From the NCBI GenBank assembly GCA_002706335.1, contig PAKZ01000009.1, positions 1-64,000 on the forward strand: a stretch of DNA of 64,000 nucleotides, given 5' to 3'. Below, in pieces: positions 38,746 to 48,017 of this stretch. Made by a program: the position numbers and the translations under genes. Below the pieces are notes generated by a model. The model ran no database searches and was not told the DNA's origin. It saw nothing but the letters and a program-made list of their open reading frames with translations. Source of the stretch: Ahrensia sp. Lineage in GTDB: Bacteria > Pseudomonadota > Alphaproteobacteria > Rhizobiales > Rhizobiaceae. How positions within the stretch are numbered: the stretch's first letter is position 1; each line of letters begins with the position of its first letter.

Positions 38746-38997
38746 ATGGCCGAACGCTCCCAAAATTTGCAAGACCAGTTTCTCAATGCAGTCCGCAAGC
38801 AGAAGATACCGCTGACGATATTTCTCGTGAACGGAGTAAAACTGACCGGTGTTGTCACTTCTTTCGACAATTTCTGCGTATTGTTGCGCCGGGACGGCCA
38901 TGCTCAACTTGTCTACAAGCATGCGATCTCGACAATCATGCCCGGCCAGCCGGTCAGTTTATATGATGGCGAAGACGCCTCAGCGAAATCCGATTGA
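38746..38997 (+). CDS. hfq: RNA chaperone Hfq
   Basis: [66 protein letters not shown]. Confidence 0.99.
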   Translation: MAERSQNLQDQFLNAVRKQKIPLTIFLVNGVKLTGVVTSFDNFCVLLRRDGHAQLVYKHAISTIMPGQPVSLYDGEDASAKSD

Positions 38998-40346
38998 CGC
39001 AACACTCCGATAGCCATCGCGAAGAGGCGCGTCCGCGCCAGAAAAAGGGCGAGGACAGGCAATATTCGCCTACCGTGGCGATAGTCCTCGAACCCGATCT
39101 GCGCGGCCCCGCAGCCGAAGGCCAGCGTCGCAGCGCTGCCGACCGTCTTCTTGAGGCCGAGGGGCTGGCGCGCGCTATCGATCTCAACATCGTCCACAGC
39201 GCAATCGTGCCGGTGGCCAAGCCGCAACCGGCGACGCTGTTCGGCGCAGGCAAGGTCGAGGAGATCGCCGGGATCGTTACCGCGAGCGAGGCCGGTCTGG
39301 TCGTTGTCGACCACGCTCTGACGCCGGTGCAGCAACGCAATCTGGAAAAGGAATGGAACGCCAAGGTTCTCGACCGGACCGGGTTGATCCTCGAAATCTT
39401 CGGCGAGCGTGCGCAGACCAAGGAAGGCTCGCTGCAGGTCGAGCTGGCGCATCTGAATTATCAGAAGGGCCGGCTTGTGCGGTCGTGGACGCACCTCGAA
39501 CGCCAGCGCGGCGGCGCCGGCTTCCTCGGCGGTCCGGGCGAAACCCAAATCGAGGCCGACCGGCGCATTCTGCAGGACAAGATCAAAAAGCTGGAGCGCG
39601 AACTGGAAAGCGTGCGCCGGACGCGAACGTTGCACCGTTCCAAACGCAAGAAGGTGCCGCTGCCGATCGTTTCGCTGGTTGGCTACACAAACGCCGGCAA
39701 GTCGACCCTTTTCAACCGGCTGACCGGCGCTGAGGTGATGGCCGAGAACATGCTTTTCGCGACTCTCGATCCGACCTTGCGGCGGGTGCGGCTGCCGGGG
39801 GGAACATGGATCATCCTGTCGGACACGGTTGGCTTCATCTCCGACTTGCCGACCCACCTTGTCGCCGCCTTTCGCGCGACGCTGGAAGAGGTACAGGAGG
39901 CCGATGTGGTGCTGCATGTGCGCGACATGTCGAGCTCGGCCACCAAGGAAGAAGCCGCAGACGTGGCCGAGATACTGCGCGATCTCGATATCGATCCCGA
40001 CGACGAGGATCACGTCATCGAAGTGTGGAACAAGATCGACGCGATCGTGCCCGAAGAACGGGCCGAACTGGTCGCGCGGGCCGAGCGTTCGGCCACTGGG
40101 CCGTCAATCGCCGCCGTGTCGGCGATTACGGGCGAGGGGATCGATCGCCTTCTGGCCGAGATCGAGACGCGAATCTCTGGCAAGCTGGTCGCGCGGCGGT
40201 TCTCCATACCGCCGGAGCGCGGGGCAGACCTCGCCTGGCTCTACGACCACGGCCAAGTCCGCCACCGCGAGACCGCAGATGACGGCACAGTGACGGTCGA
40301 CATCGAGATGACGAGCGACAACGCCGCCGCGTTTGAGCGCCGCTGA
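38994..40346 (+). CDS. hflX: GTPase HflX (TTG start overlapping the hfq stop)
   Basis: [15 protein letters not shown]...[23 protein letters not shown]...[25 protein letters not shown]. Confidence 0.97.
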   Translation: MTQHSDSHREEARPRQKKGEDRQYSPTVAIVLEPDLRGPAAEGQRRSAADRLLEAEGLARAIDLNIVHSAIVPVAKPQPATLFGAGKVEEIAGIVTASEAGLVVVDHALTPVQQRNLEKEWNAKVLDRTGLILEIFGERAQTKEGSLQVELAHLNYQKGRLVRSWTHLERQRGGAGFLGGPGETQIEADRRILQDKIKKLERELESVRRTRTLHRSKRKKVPLPIVSLVGYTNAGKSTLFNRLTGAEVMAENMLFATLDPTLRRVRLPGGTWIILSDTVGFISDLPTHLVAAFRATLEEVQEADVVLHVRDMSSSATKEEAADVAEILRDLDIDPDDEDHVIEVWNKIDAIVPEERAELVARAERSATGPSIAAVSAITGEGIDRLLAEIETRISGKLVARRFSIPPERGADLAWLYDHGQVRHRETADDGTVTVDIEMTSDNAAAFERR

Positions 40347-40364
40347 ATATTTCCGGTTATGGAT

Positions 40365-41039
40365 CTATCGTCGCCCTGGCGGCATTTCCGCCCAGGCCAG
40401 CAGGCTCATGCATTCGCGCAGGATTTCGTCCACCTCGTCGACGGGTCGGCCTCTGCGATAGCCCGGCGGGAAGCCCGGGCGCAGCGACGTCAATCTTCGC
40501 GGACGCAGCCGTTTCAGCCGCCAGCGGGCAAGACGCCTTGCCTGAGCCGGCAGCTCGACGAGCGCGTCGAGAAGCGCCTGGGCGCGCCGGCGTAGCGATG
40601 TCGCATCGCGCGGCTCATCGGGCCGAAAGTCATGTAAGCCGGGAAAGGCTAATGGCTCCTCTTTTTCCATGTCCCCGTCAGTCATCCACGGATTGTCCGG
40701 CAGCGGCTTGAACGGGTCGAAAAGCTGGAAGGCGGGCTGCGCCACCGGCTTGCGGTCTCTCCCGGCTTTCGATCCGCTTCGGGAGGTATAGCCGGGAACG
40801 TCCTTTCGAGGGCGTTCAGGTTCCGGATCGAGGCCGATTGCTTCCAGGACGATGAGCCGGCGAACAGCGGATTCGGCAGAACGCAGCAAACGCAGAACGC
40901 GATAATAGAGACTGGCTGGTACACTGTCCGTCATGGAGCCGACAGGCGGGCGGAGCATGACGACCAACCGCATCGCGATGCGCAGAAGCGCCTCGCAGTT
41001 GAGTTCAATCGCGCCGGCCAGCCACGCCCTGTCGTCCAT
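40365..41039 (-). CDS. Conserved-looking hypothetical protein, Arg-rich C-terminus
   Basis: Long ORF with coherent composition: MDDRAWLAGAIELNCEALLRIAMRLVVMLRPPVGSMTDSVPASLYYRVLRLLRSAESAVRRLIVLEA... Start uncertain. Confidence 0.7.
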   Translation of the reverse strand: MDDRAWLAGAIELNCEALLRIAMRLVVMLRPPVGSMTDSVPASLYYRVLRLLRSAESAVRRLIVLEAIGLDPEPERPRKDVPGYTSRSGSKAGRDRKPVAQPAFQLFDPFKPLPDNPWMTDGDMEKEEPLAFPGLHDFRPDEPRDATSLRRRAQALLDALVELPAQARRLARWRLKRLRPRRLTSLRPGFPPGYRRGRPVDEVDEILRECMSLLAWAEMPPGRR

Positions 41040-41186
41040 CTCGTCTCCTGTCCGCACAGCAAGGCGCGGGGTGTTCTGATTTGCGAACAAAGTGAGCCAT
41101 GGAGAAGCGCGGTGGATGGAAACTTTCGCGAGACCTCAAAAGATTTCGGGATTTCAACATGATGAGGAATTCCGTATCGAGCTTTA

Positions 41187-41990
41187 TCAAACCGGCTGGC
41201 GGACTTTTACAACCCACGCTCTCGCAGGCAGTGTTATCGGACCGTCGGTCCCGACCAGTTCGCCGAGTGCATTCCTGAGGGCAAGGAGCCCGTCCTCGCT
41301 CAGGCTGCTGCAATATCCCGGAGCGGGGCCTGCACCCAATGTGAATGGCAGCCAGAATGTCTCAAAGTCCGGAAACCCGGTCTGCGTCTCGATGGCCGAC
41401 GTCTCGATTTCGGTCAGTCCGGCGGATCTGCAAAGATCGATCAATCCCTCCCGCGTGCAGAAAGAGAAGCGACGTGCCTCATCCAGGGCCGATGCCGCCG
41501 GATCGAGCGACGTGGCGGCTTTCCAGAAGGCGTCGATGAGACCCATGCCGCCGTCCGGATAATCCCACACGAAGAACGCGATGGTGCCGCCGGGCCTAAC
41601 CACCCGCTGCATTTCCGAGATCGCCAAATGCTTGTCGAGCACGAAGTTGAGCGTGAGACCGGAGACCGCGACGTCGAAACAGGCGTCCTCGAAAGGCAGC
41701 TTTTGCGCATCGGCGATCTGGAATATCACTCGTGGATCGGAAATCAGCCGGCTTGTGTGCTCGATAAAGTCGCTGGAGAGGTCTGTGACCACGACGGACT
41801 TTGGCGCCGCCCTGGACAGAAGCGCGGATGACAGGGCACCGGTGCCGCAACCGAGTTCCAGCCAGTCAAGCTCCGGGGCGGGTTCCAGCCATTTGAGGAA
41901 CTGATCCGCTATCCGTCTGCTCCAACGGCCCATATAGTTTTCATAGTGCCGACCAGCGCTCCATGCGTCGTATCTTGCATCTTGGTTCAT
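41187..41990 (-). CDS. Class I SAM-dependent methyltransferase
   Basis: Motif I LDWLELGCGTGALSSALL; motif IV/V region VAVSGLTLNFVLDKHLAISEMQRVVRPGGTIAFFVWDY. Confidence 0.92.
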   Translation of the reverse strand: MNQDARYDAWSAGRHYENYMGRWSRRIADQFLKWLEPAPELDWLELGCGTGALSSALLSRAAPKSVVVTDLSSDFIEHTSRLISDPRVIFQIADAQKLPFEDACFDVAVSGLTLNFVLDKHLAISEMQRVVRPGGTIAFFVWDYPDGGMGLIDAFWKAATSLDPAASALDEARRFSFCTREGLIDLCRSAGLTEIETSAIETQTGFPDFETFWLPFTLGAGPAPGYCSSLSEDGLLALRNALGELVGTDGPITLPARAWVVKVRQPV

Positions 41991-42093
41991 TGTCGTCACC
42001 TCGCGGCCGCCATCGTTCAAGGGAGGGTCTCGCGGCGGTCTTGCATGCAAAGGACCCGAAGATCATTCTTCGGGCACGCGCGGGGACGCTCAA

Positions 42094-42108
42094 GTTCATA
42101 AACTGAAC
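42094..42108. promoter_or_regulatory. Candidate operator dyad GTTCA-TAAAC-TGAAC between the methyltransferase and HxlR-type regulator
   Basis: Perfect 5-bp arms with 5-bp spacer in the divergent intergenic region. Confidence 0.35.
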
Positions 42109-42135
42109 CGGACTTTCCCGAAGAGCAGTAATAAG

Positions 42136-42849
42136 GTGTCGGTCATGGGGAAGCGGCAGGGATACGGTCAATTCTGCCCGATTTCACGGGCGTCGGAACT
42201 TCTTGCAAACCGGTGGACGCCCCTGGTTGTGCGAGAACTGTATTTCGGAAGCACGCGCTTCGCCGAATTGCGGCGCGGGCTGCCCAGAATGTCGAGCGCC
42301 CTGCTGGCGCAACGCCTCAACGAGTTGGAACATGCCGGGATCGTAATCGCTGAACCGGCGGATACCGGAGCAGGGCATTTTTACAGATTAACGGAGGCCG
42401 GCCGGGCTTTGTTTCCGGTCCTCGAAAGCATGGGCAGATGGGCGCAAACGCATAGCCGTGACGACCTGACCCGCGCGGAAAATCTAGATCCAGATCTCCT
42501 AATGTGGAACATCCGGCGCAGGGTGAGCGACGACAGCATGCCCGAGGATAGCTGCTTCGCCGTTTCCTTTCATTTTCTCGGTGTGCCGGCTTCGCGGAGC
42601 TATTTCTGGCTGCTGTTCCGTGACGGCGAAACCGAAGTCTGCCTTCGCGACCCGGGCTATAAAATCGCTCTCGCAGTAACCTCCCACATCCGGACACTCA
42701 CCCGGGTCTGGCTTGGGCATCTTAAGTTAGAGGCGGCGATCCGAAAGCGCGAACTCTTGCTGGAGGGCGACAGGCGGCACGTTCTAGCCTTCCCGCGCTG
42801 GTTTCCGGTGAGCCTCTTGGCTGCGAGCGATGTCGGAGATGCGCGCTAA
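42136..42849 (+). CDS. HxlR-type winged-helix transcriptional regulator (start 42136 or 42145)
   Basis: GQFCPISRASELLANRWTPLVVRELYFGSTRFAELRRGLPRMSSALLAQRLNELEHAGIV: HxlR domain, plus ~110 aa C-terminal extension. Confidence 0.92.
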   Translation: MSVMGKRQGYGQFCPISRASELLANRWTPLVVRELYFGSTRFAELRRGLPRMSSALLAQRLNELEHAGIVIAEPADTGAGHFYRLTEAGRALFPVLESMGRWAQTHSRDDLTRAENLDPDLLMWNIRRRVSDDSMPEDSCFAVSFHFLGVPASRSYFWLLFRDGETEVCLRDPGYKIALAVTSHIRTLTRVWLGHLKLEAAIRKRELLLEGDRRHVLAFPRWFPVSLLAASDVGDAR

Positions 42850-42912
42850 CTCAACGCCGCAAGCGGACAATCGCGATTCGGGTAAGCGTAATTCCGATTG
42901 TTGCCAGAGGTG

Positions 42913-43131
42913 TCAGGCCTTTTTCAGGAACTCCGTGCGCAGGACGAGGCCCTTGATCTTCTCGACGCGGCATTCGACTTCGTCCGGATTGCCGGTGAGG
43001 CGAATGCCCTTGACCAGGGTGCCGCGCTTGATAGTCGAGGACGTGCCCTTGACCTTCAGATCCTTGATCACCGTCACGTTGTCGCCATCGGCCAGGATCG
43101 TGCCGTTTGTGTCGCGGGTTTCATCGCTCAT
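42913..43131 (-). CDS. PhnA/YjdM-type domain protein (alkylphosphonate utilisation operon protein family)
   Basis: MSDETRDTNGTILADGDNVTVIKDLKVKGTSSTIKRGTLVKGIRLTGNPDEVECRVEKIKGLVLRTEFLKKA. Confidence 0.9.
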   Translation of the reverse strand: MSDETRDTNGTILADGDNVTVIKDLKVKGTSSTIKRGTLVKGIRLTGNPDEVECRVEKIKGLVLRTEFLKKA

Positions 43132-43219
43132 GGAAGCGGCCTTTCGTGGAGTTGCGAGACCGCAGTAACCGCCGGCGGGCGAAATGGAAAGTGCGGGCGA
43201 CCGCGTCTTCCCGTCGCTG

Positions 43220-44053
43220 CTATGTCGCCGTCTTGGCTTCCTGCCAGAGCGCTTCCATTTCGTCGAGCGTGGCGTCGGCGGGGTTGCGATCCTGTTCACC
43301 GAGGCGGCGTTCGATATGGCGGAACCGGGTGAAGAATTTGTGGTTGGCGGCTTCCAGAGCGGCCTCGGGCTCGACGTCTAGATGGCGGCCGAGATTAACC
43401 AGCGCAAAAAGCAGGTCGCCATATTCCTCGCGGACCTTTTCCTCGTTGCCGGACGACATGACCTCGCGCAATTCGCCGATTTCCTCCTCGATCTTGTCGA
43501 GGATCGGCGGCGCGGTGTCCCAGTCGAAGCCGACGCGGGCGGCCTTGCGCTGCAGTTTGATGGCGCGGATAAGCGCGGGCAGGGCGCGCGGCACGTCGTC
43601 GAGCAGCGACAAGTGATCGATCTGATCAACGCCGGCTTCCTTCTGCGCCTCGGCGTGCTTCGCCGCCTTCTCGGCCTTTTCCTCAGCCTTGATCTCCTCC
43701 CACATGCCCTTGGCGAGTTTCTTGCCGCGCACGCTGTCGTCGCCGAACACATGCGGATGGCGGCGGATCATCTTTCGCGTGATCGCCTCGACCACATCGC
43801 CGAAATCAAACTGGCCGGCTTCCTCGGCCATGCGCGAATGGAAGACGACCTGGAGGAGGAGGTCGCCCAGCTCGTCGGGCAGGTCGACCATATCGTTCCG
43901 TTCGATCGCGTCGGCGACCTCATAGGCCTCCTCGATTGTATAGGGAACGATGGTCTCGAAGTTCTGCTCGACATCCCACGGACAACCGGTCTCGGGATCG
44001 CGCAAAGCGGCCATGATTTCGAGAAGCCGGGATATGTCGCGGGAAGGGGTCAT
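43220..44053 (-). CDS. mazG: Nucleoside triphosphate pyrophosphohydrolase MazG
   Basis: MTPSRDISRLLEIMAALRDPETGCPWDVEQNFETIVPYTIEEAYEVADAIERNDMVDLPDELGDLLLQVVFHS. Confidence 0.97.
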   Translation of the reverse strand: MTPSRDISRLLEIMAALRDPETGCPWDVEQNFETIVPYTIEEAYEVADAIERNDMVDLPDELGDLLLQVVFHSRMAEEAGQFDFGDVVEAITRKMIRRHPHVFGDDSVRGKKLAKGMWEEIKAEEKAEKAAKHAEAQKEAGVDQIDHLSLLDDVPRALPALIRAIKLQRKAARVGFDWDTAPPILDKIEEEIGELREVMSSGNEEKVREEYGDLLFALVNLGRHLDVEPEAALEAANHKFFTRFRHIERRLGEQDRNPADATLDEMEALWQEAKTAT

Positions 44054-44215
44054 GAACAGTCGTTTCGCTGGGAGGGCATGCCCAACATATGCCGAATGGG
44101 CCGGTTCGACGCCAGACAAGGCCGCGGATGGCGACGGGCTTTCCCCACGAGAATAAGCCGCCATGATGCATGCGCGGATTTTGTTGCATGCTTAGCGATT
44201 ATTGAAGCGGGCGCT

Positions 44216-44431
44216 TCACTCGTCCTTTGCATCTTTCGCTTCAGGCTCCCGCGGCGCAAATGTGATGAACAGTCCGTGGAACGCCACGGCGGCCAATGCG
44301 ACAAAGAGCACACCCCAGAAAGTCGCTCCGTTGATAAACTCGAAAACGCCCCACAGAACAGCCACCGCGACGACCGCGATCCGAATCCAGAGCGGCTTGA
44401 AGAATGGGTCATTGAAATCGAACAGCTTCAA
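44216..44431 (-). CDS. Small two-TM hypothetical protein (DUF3329-like)
   Basis: MKLFDFNDPFFKPLWIRIAVVAVAVLWGVFEFINGATFWGVLFVALAAVAFHGLFITFAPREPEAKDAKDE. Confidence 0.8.
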   Translation of the reverse strand: MKLFDFNDPFFKPLWIRIAVVAVAVLWGVFEFINGATFWGVLFVALAAVAFHGLFITFAPREPEAKDAKDE

Positions 44432-44552
44432 AAGCGTATCCTAACTCACGGCCGCTGGAGATTATCAATTCGCGCAGGATTAGCACAGACCATCGCTGCG
44501 GGTGGATGCCGAAAGAGACGCTTTCGACCGGCGACATGGTTCGCTCTCGCAG

Positions 44553-44900
44553 TCAGTGTTCACTTTCTCCCGTTACTCGAAAAACCAAACGCCGATACGC
44601 GGACATCTTCGTCGGAGCCAATGGCTTGCAGCAGGGGGTGAGCGGCGGCGCGTGTCCAAACTCTCCGTCGGCCTCGATCCTGCCATCTACAAGTTGCGCC
44701 ATGCAAGCGAACGGCCGGCCGCACCCAAGGCACTGTGCGACTATTTCCACGTGATTTCCATTGTCGGACAGAGCCGGGGAATCGGAGCTCTCAACGAGCA
44801 GAATCGCCGGCGGCAACTCAATGTAATCCGCAGCATCAAGTCCGATCGGCTTCATCTCGGCGGCCAGCAAGGCAAGCCTTTCAACCAAATCCGTTTTCAC
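44553..44900 (-). CDS. Hypothetical protein with Cys cluster (CLGC...CC)
   Basis: GTG 44900 preceded by SD-like AAGGTGAGG; VKTDLVERLALLAAEMKPIGLDAADYIELPPAILLVES...VEIVAQCLGCGRPFACMAQ...LTPCCKPLAPTKM. The ORF track start (45056) is probably too far upstream. Confidence 0.45.
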   Translation of the reverse strand: MKTDLVERLALLAAEMKPIGLDAADYIELPPAILLVESSDSPALSDNGNHVEIVAQCLGCGRPFACMAQLVDGRIEADGEFGHAPPLTPCCKPLAPTKMSAYRRLVFRVTGESEH

Positions 44901-45063
44901 CGTCCTCACCTTTTTGGATAGAGTACGCTTACGGATTAATGACCCAAATGGATCACACGAGACAATGACCAATTGGCCATAAGCCCAATAAATATACCTG
45001 CTACGCAGATCAGTCCGCGAGTGGCACGAAAGAAGGGCGTCTCGCCTTACTCGCAAGAAAAGA

Positions 45064-45882
45064 TCATATGATGATGTGCCTGTCTCTAATTGCGATCGAG
45101 ACGGCGTGGATCTTGCTCACAGCGTCAAGCTTCCGGCAGATGCTCGAGATATGATACTGTACGGTATGGGTGCTGATACCGAGCGCGTCTCCGACCCGCT
45201 CGCTATTAAGTCCTTGCGCCGTGAGAATCAGGCATTCGCGCTCTCGCTCGCTCAGGACGGGCTGCCGATTGCTATTGGACGCGGCACCTACGGTCGCACG
45301 TTCAAAACCTTGTTGGGCGACATAGCTGAGCTGCATTAGATCCGAATCGGACAACGATTCACGCGCGCCGGAATACACCACGGCGCCATTCTGCCCATCA
45401 GTGGAGCGAACTGGAAGGTGGATGAGAATTTCCAGGCCGGCCTTCAATAGCGACTGCTGAAAGTCCCGGCATTCACGGTCGGTCTCGGCTTCGATTATTT
45501 CCTTTCGTTCTACAACCGACGGCAGAACGGCGCTTCTCAGCCGCGTTAATACCGGATTTTGCAACAGCGCCCGGTGGTAGCGGTAGTCAGAGAGGAATTC
45601 GGGATGCCAGTTGTTTATGCCGATGCTGACCGTCTCTCCGGTCTGATCGCCGAGCCTGAAGTTCGCGAAAGCGAAGAACTTCATTCCGGTCCCGGACACA
45701 TGGTCTTTGAACACCTTGATCAGATCGTAGTCTGTGCTCGCGGAGCGTATTTGCGCGCTGCTCTTGTTTACCCAATCACAACAAGGGGAAGATTCGGTTA
45801 TCGATTGCATGCACTCGTTCGACTCAACGTGATTTTGAGCGCAATTATGCAATTTCCCCCCGATCAGGCATCCCAAAATCAT
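45064..45882 (-). CDS. LuxR-family regulator with autoinducer-binding-like domain (LuxR solo)
   Basis: C-terminal LuxR HTH LSERERECLILTAQGLNSERVGDALGISTHTVQYHISSICRKLDAVSKIHAV; N-terminal autoinducer-binding-like fold. True start may be internal Met at 45813. Confidence 0.9.
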   Translation of the reverse strand: MILGCLIGGKLHNCAQNHVESNECMQSITESSPCCDWVNKSSAQIRSASTDYDLIKVFKDHVSGTGMKFFAFANFRLGDQTGETVSIGINNWHPEFLSDYRYHRALLQNPVLTRLRSAVLPSVVERKEIIEAETDRECRDFQQSLLKAGLEILIHLPVRSTDGQNGAVVYSGARESLSDSDLMQLSYVAQQGFERATVGAASNSNRQPVLSERERECLILTAQGLNSERVGDALGISTHTVQYHISSICRKLDAVSKIHAVSIAIRDRHIII

Positions 45883-45901
45883 ACTCGGTTTACAGAAAAT
45901 T

Positions 45902-45977
45902 TGGTGAGCGCGCAGGGGTTCGAACCCTGGACCTACTGATTAAAAGTCAGTTGCTCTACCGGCTGAGCTACGCGCTC
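45902..45977 (-). tRNA. tRNA-Lys (anticodon TTT), CCA encoded
   Basis: Reverse complement GAGCGCGTAGCTCAGCCGGTAGAGCAACTGACTTTTAATCAGTAGGTCCAGGGTTCGAACCCTGCGCGCTCACCA: 7-bp acceptor, CTTTTAA anticodon loop, GGTTCGAACCC T-arm. Confidence 0.97.
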
Positions 45978-46187
45978 CCGAGCGGCGGCGAGGCCGCCGT
46001 CAAGACGGACCGTTCATAGGGACGGCGTCCCGCATGGTCAACCGCATTCTGGCCGGCAATGGTTGAAAAAACGTGGCAATTCGACGCCCGCGCGGATTGG
46101 TGATTTCACTGTGAGGCGCAGATGTCCTAAGACGGCCGCAATCGCCCCGGATGTGCGGGCCAAACGGACAATGCGACCGGAGAATTC

Positions 46188-46949
46188 ATGGCTGTCGACG
46201 TTTCCTATGTCAGCGCGCTGGGCGCGGGCGCGATTTCCTTCCTTTCGCCCTGCGTGTTGCCGCTCGTGCCGCCATATCTCTGCTACATGGCCGGCGTCTC
46301 GGTGGATCAGTTCCGCGGCCAGCCCGGCGCGGCCGGTGGGGCCGCTGTCGCGGCAGCGCCTGTGCGGCTGCCGCTGCTGATCGCGGCCTTCGCCTTCGTC
46401 GCCGGCTTTTCGACAGTCTTCGTCGCGCTCGGCGCAGGCGCCAGCACGATCGGCGGACTGCTGCGCGCCTATCAGCAGGAGCTGGCGATCATCGCCGGTA
46501 TCGTCATCATATTGATGGGGCTGAACTTCCTCGGCGTGTTCCGGATCGCGCTGTTCTCGCGCGAGGCGCGGTTCCAGACCCGCGGCGCGCCGGCCAATCC
46601 GTTCGCCGCCTATCTGATGGGGCTCGCCTTCGCCTTCGGTTGGACGCCCTGTATCGGGCCGGTTCTGGGGCCAATCCTGACATTGGCCGGCGCGCGCGAC
46701 AGCGTCGGCGAGGGCGCGGCGCTGCTGGCGGTCTATTCCGCCGGGCTCGGCATTCCGTTCCTGCTGGCAGCGCTGTTCTCGGGTGCATTCATGCGCTTTA
46801 TGCAGTCGTTCCGCACGCATCTCGGCACGGTGGAGAAGGTAATCGGCGGATTGCTGGTGCTGGCCGGCGTGCTGTTCCTGACCGGTGGTATGCAGTCCAT
46901 GTCGTTCTGGCTGCTGGAGCGATTCCCGGTGCTCGGGACGCTCGGCTAG
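46188..46949 (+). CDS. ccdA: CcdA/DsbD-type cytochrome c biogenesis membrane protein
   Basis: VSYVSALGAGAISFLSPCVLPLVPPYLCYMAGVS...GLAFAFGWTPCIGPVLGPIL. Confidence 0.95.
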   Translation: MAVDVSYVSALGAGAISFLSPCVLPLVPPYLCYMAGVSVDQFRGQPGAAGGAAVAAAPVRLPLLIAAFAFVAGFSTVFVALGAGASTIGGLLRAYQQELAIIAGIVIILMGLNFLGVFRIALFSREARFQTRGAPANPFAAYLMGLAFAFGWTPCIGPVLGPILTLAGARDSVGEGAALLAVYSAGLGIPFLLAALFSGAFMRFMQSFRTHLGTVEKVIGGLLVLAGVLFLTGGMQSMSFWLLERFPVLGTLG

Positions 46950-47881
46950 GCGGGTTTCGCCTTAGGCCTGCCCAACAGTTTCGCGGGGAACGTCGCCGTG
47001 ATGACGCCCGCCATGACGAGAGCGATCCCTGCGGCGTGATAGGCGTGGAATTCCTCGCCGAGGAAGACGATGGCGAGGCCGACCCCATAGGGTGGCAGCA
47101 GGTACATGAAAACTCCGGCGATGGACGCACCAAGCGCGCGCACACCGAACTGGAAGGTCGAGAAAGCAAGCAGCGAGGAGATCAGCACGATCCCGGCGAT
47201 CGCCGCCCAGCTATGCGCCTCTGTCGCCATAGCATCGCCCTGCACCAATTCCCACAGCGCGATCGGCAGGTTCGACAGCGCGCCAAAGATGGCGACGAGT
47301 GCGAAGAGCGGCATGTTGCCCATATGGCGGAGGGGTTCCGATCGGTAGAGGATCGAATAGCCGGCCCAGCTGATTGCGCCGGCAAAGACCAGCAGGTCGC
47401 CGATATTGAAAGACAATGACAGCGCGGTCTCCAGCGAACCCCGAAGGACGATAACTGCGACGCCGGCGAATGCGAGCAGCGTGCCGGCCATCTCGCGGAA
47501 ATGGCTGCGCCGCCCGAGGAAGAGGCGTTCGAGCAGGATGATCAGGACGGGCGAGGTCGTGTAGATCAGCGTGCCGTTGGTCGCTGTCGTATATTTGAGC
47601 GCCAGGTAGATGCCGCCGCCACAGATCCCCATACCGAGAAATCCGAGCACGGCGAGCCGCCTCCACCGGGTCCGCAGCAGCGGAACAACAGTGTCGCGAT
47701 GGAGATAGAGAAGCGGCGAGAGGATCGCAGCCACTGCTGCCCAGCGGATCGTCGCGAGCAGGAAGGGCGTCACTTCTCCGGTTACGTATCGTCCGAAAAT
47801 GAGGTTGGTGGAGAAGAACAGCGGGGCCGCCAGCATCACCAGATAGGGGAGCGGCGAGGGCGAGGACGGGGTGGATGACAT
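46946..47881 (-). CDS. DMT superfamily (EamA) transporter
   Basis: Ten hydrophobic segments, EamA repeats; LVMLAAPLFFSTNLIFGRYVTGEVTPFLLATIRWAAVAAIL. Confidence 0.92.
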   Translation of the reverse strand: MSSTPSSPSPLPYLVMLAAPLFFSTNLIFGRYVTGEVTPFLLATIRWAAVAAILSPLLYLHRDTVVPLLRTRWRRLAVLGFLGMGICGGGIYLALKYTTATNGTLIYTTSPVLIILLERLFLGRRSHFREMAGTLLAFAGVAVIVLRGSLETALSLSFNIGDLLVFAGAISWAGYSILYRSEPLRHMGNMPLFALVAIFGALSNLPIALWELVQGDAMATEAHSWAAIAGIVLISSLLAFSTFQFGVRALGASIAGVFMYLLPPYGVGLAIVFLGEEFHAYHAAGIALVMAGVITATFPAKLLGRPKAKPA

Positions 47882-48017
47882 GCGTCCGCATTAGTGGGCG
47901 TTCGCACGCGCCGCAAGCGACCCACACGCGAAATCGGAAGGCCGATATGGAAACCGGGCGGGAATCCCGCTATTGCCCGGATTGGTCCCATCCTCGTTCG
48001 CCCGGGAGGTATATTTC

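Noticed and set aside
44460-44500. CGCGCAGG near 44476 as an att-like copy of the tRNA-Lys 3' end
   Set aside because: Only about 8 nt match, expected by chance in GC-rich DNA; no integrase nearby.
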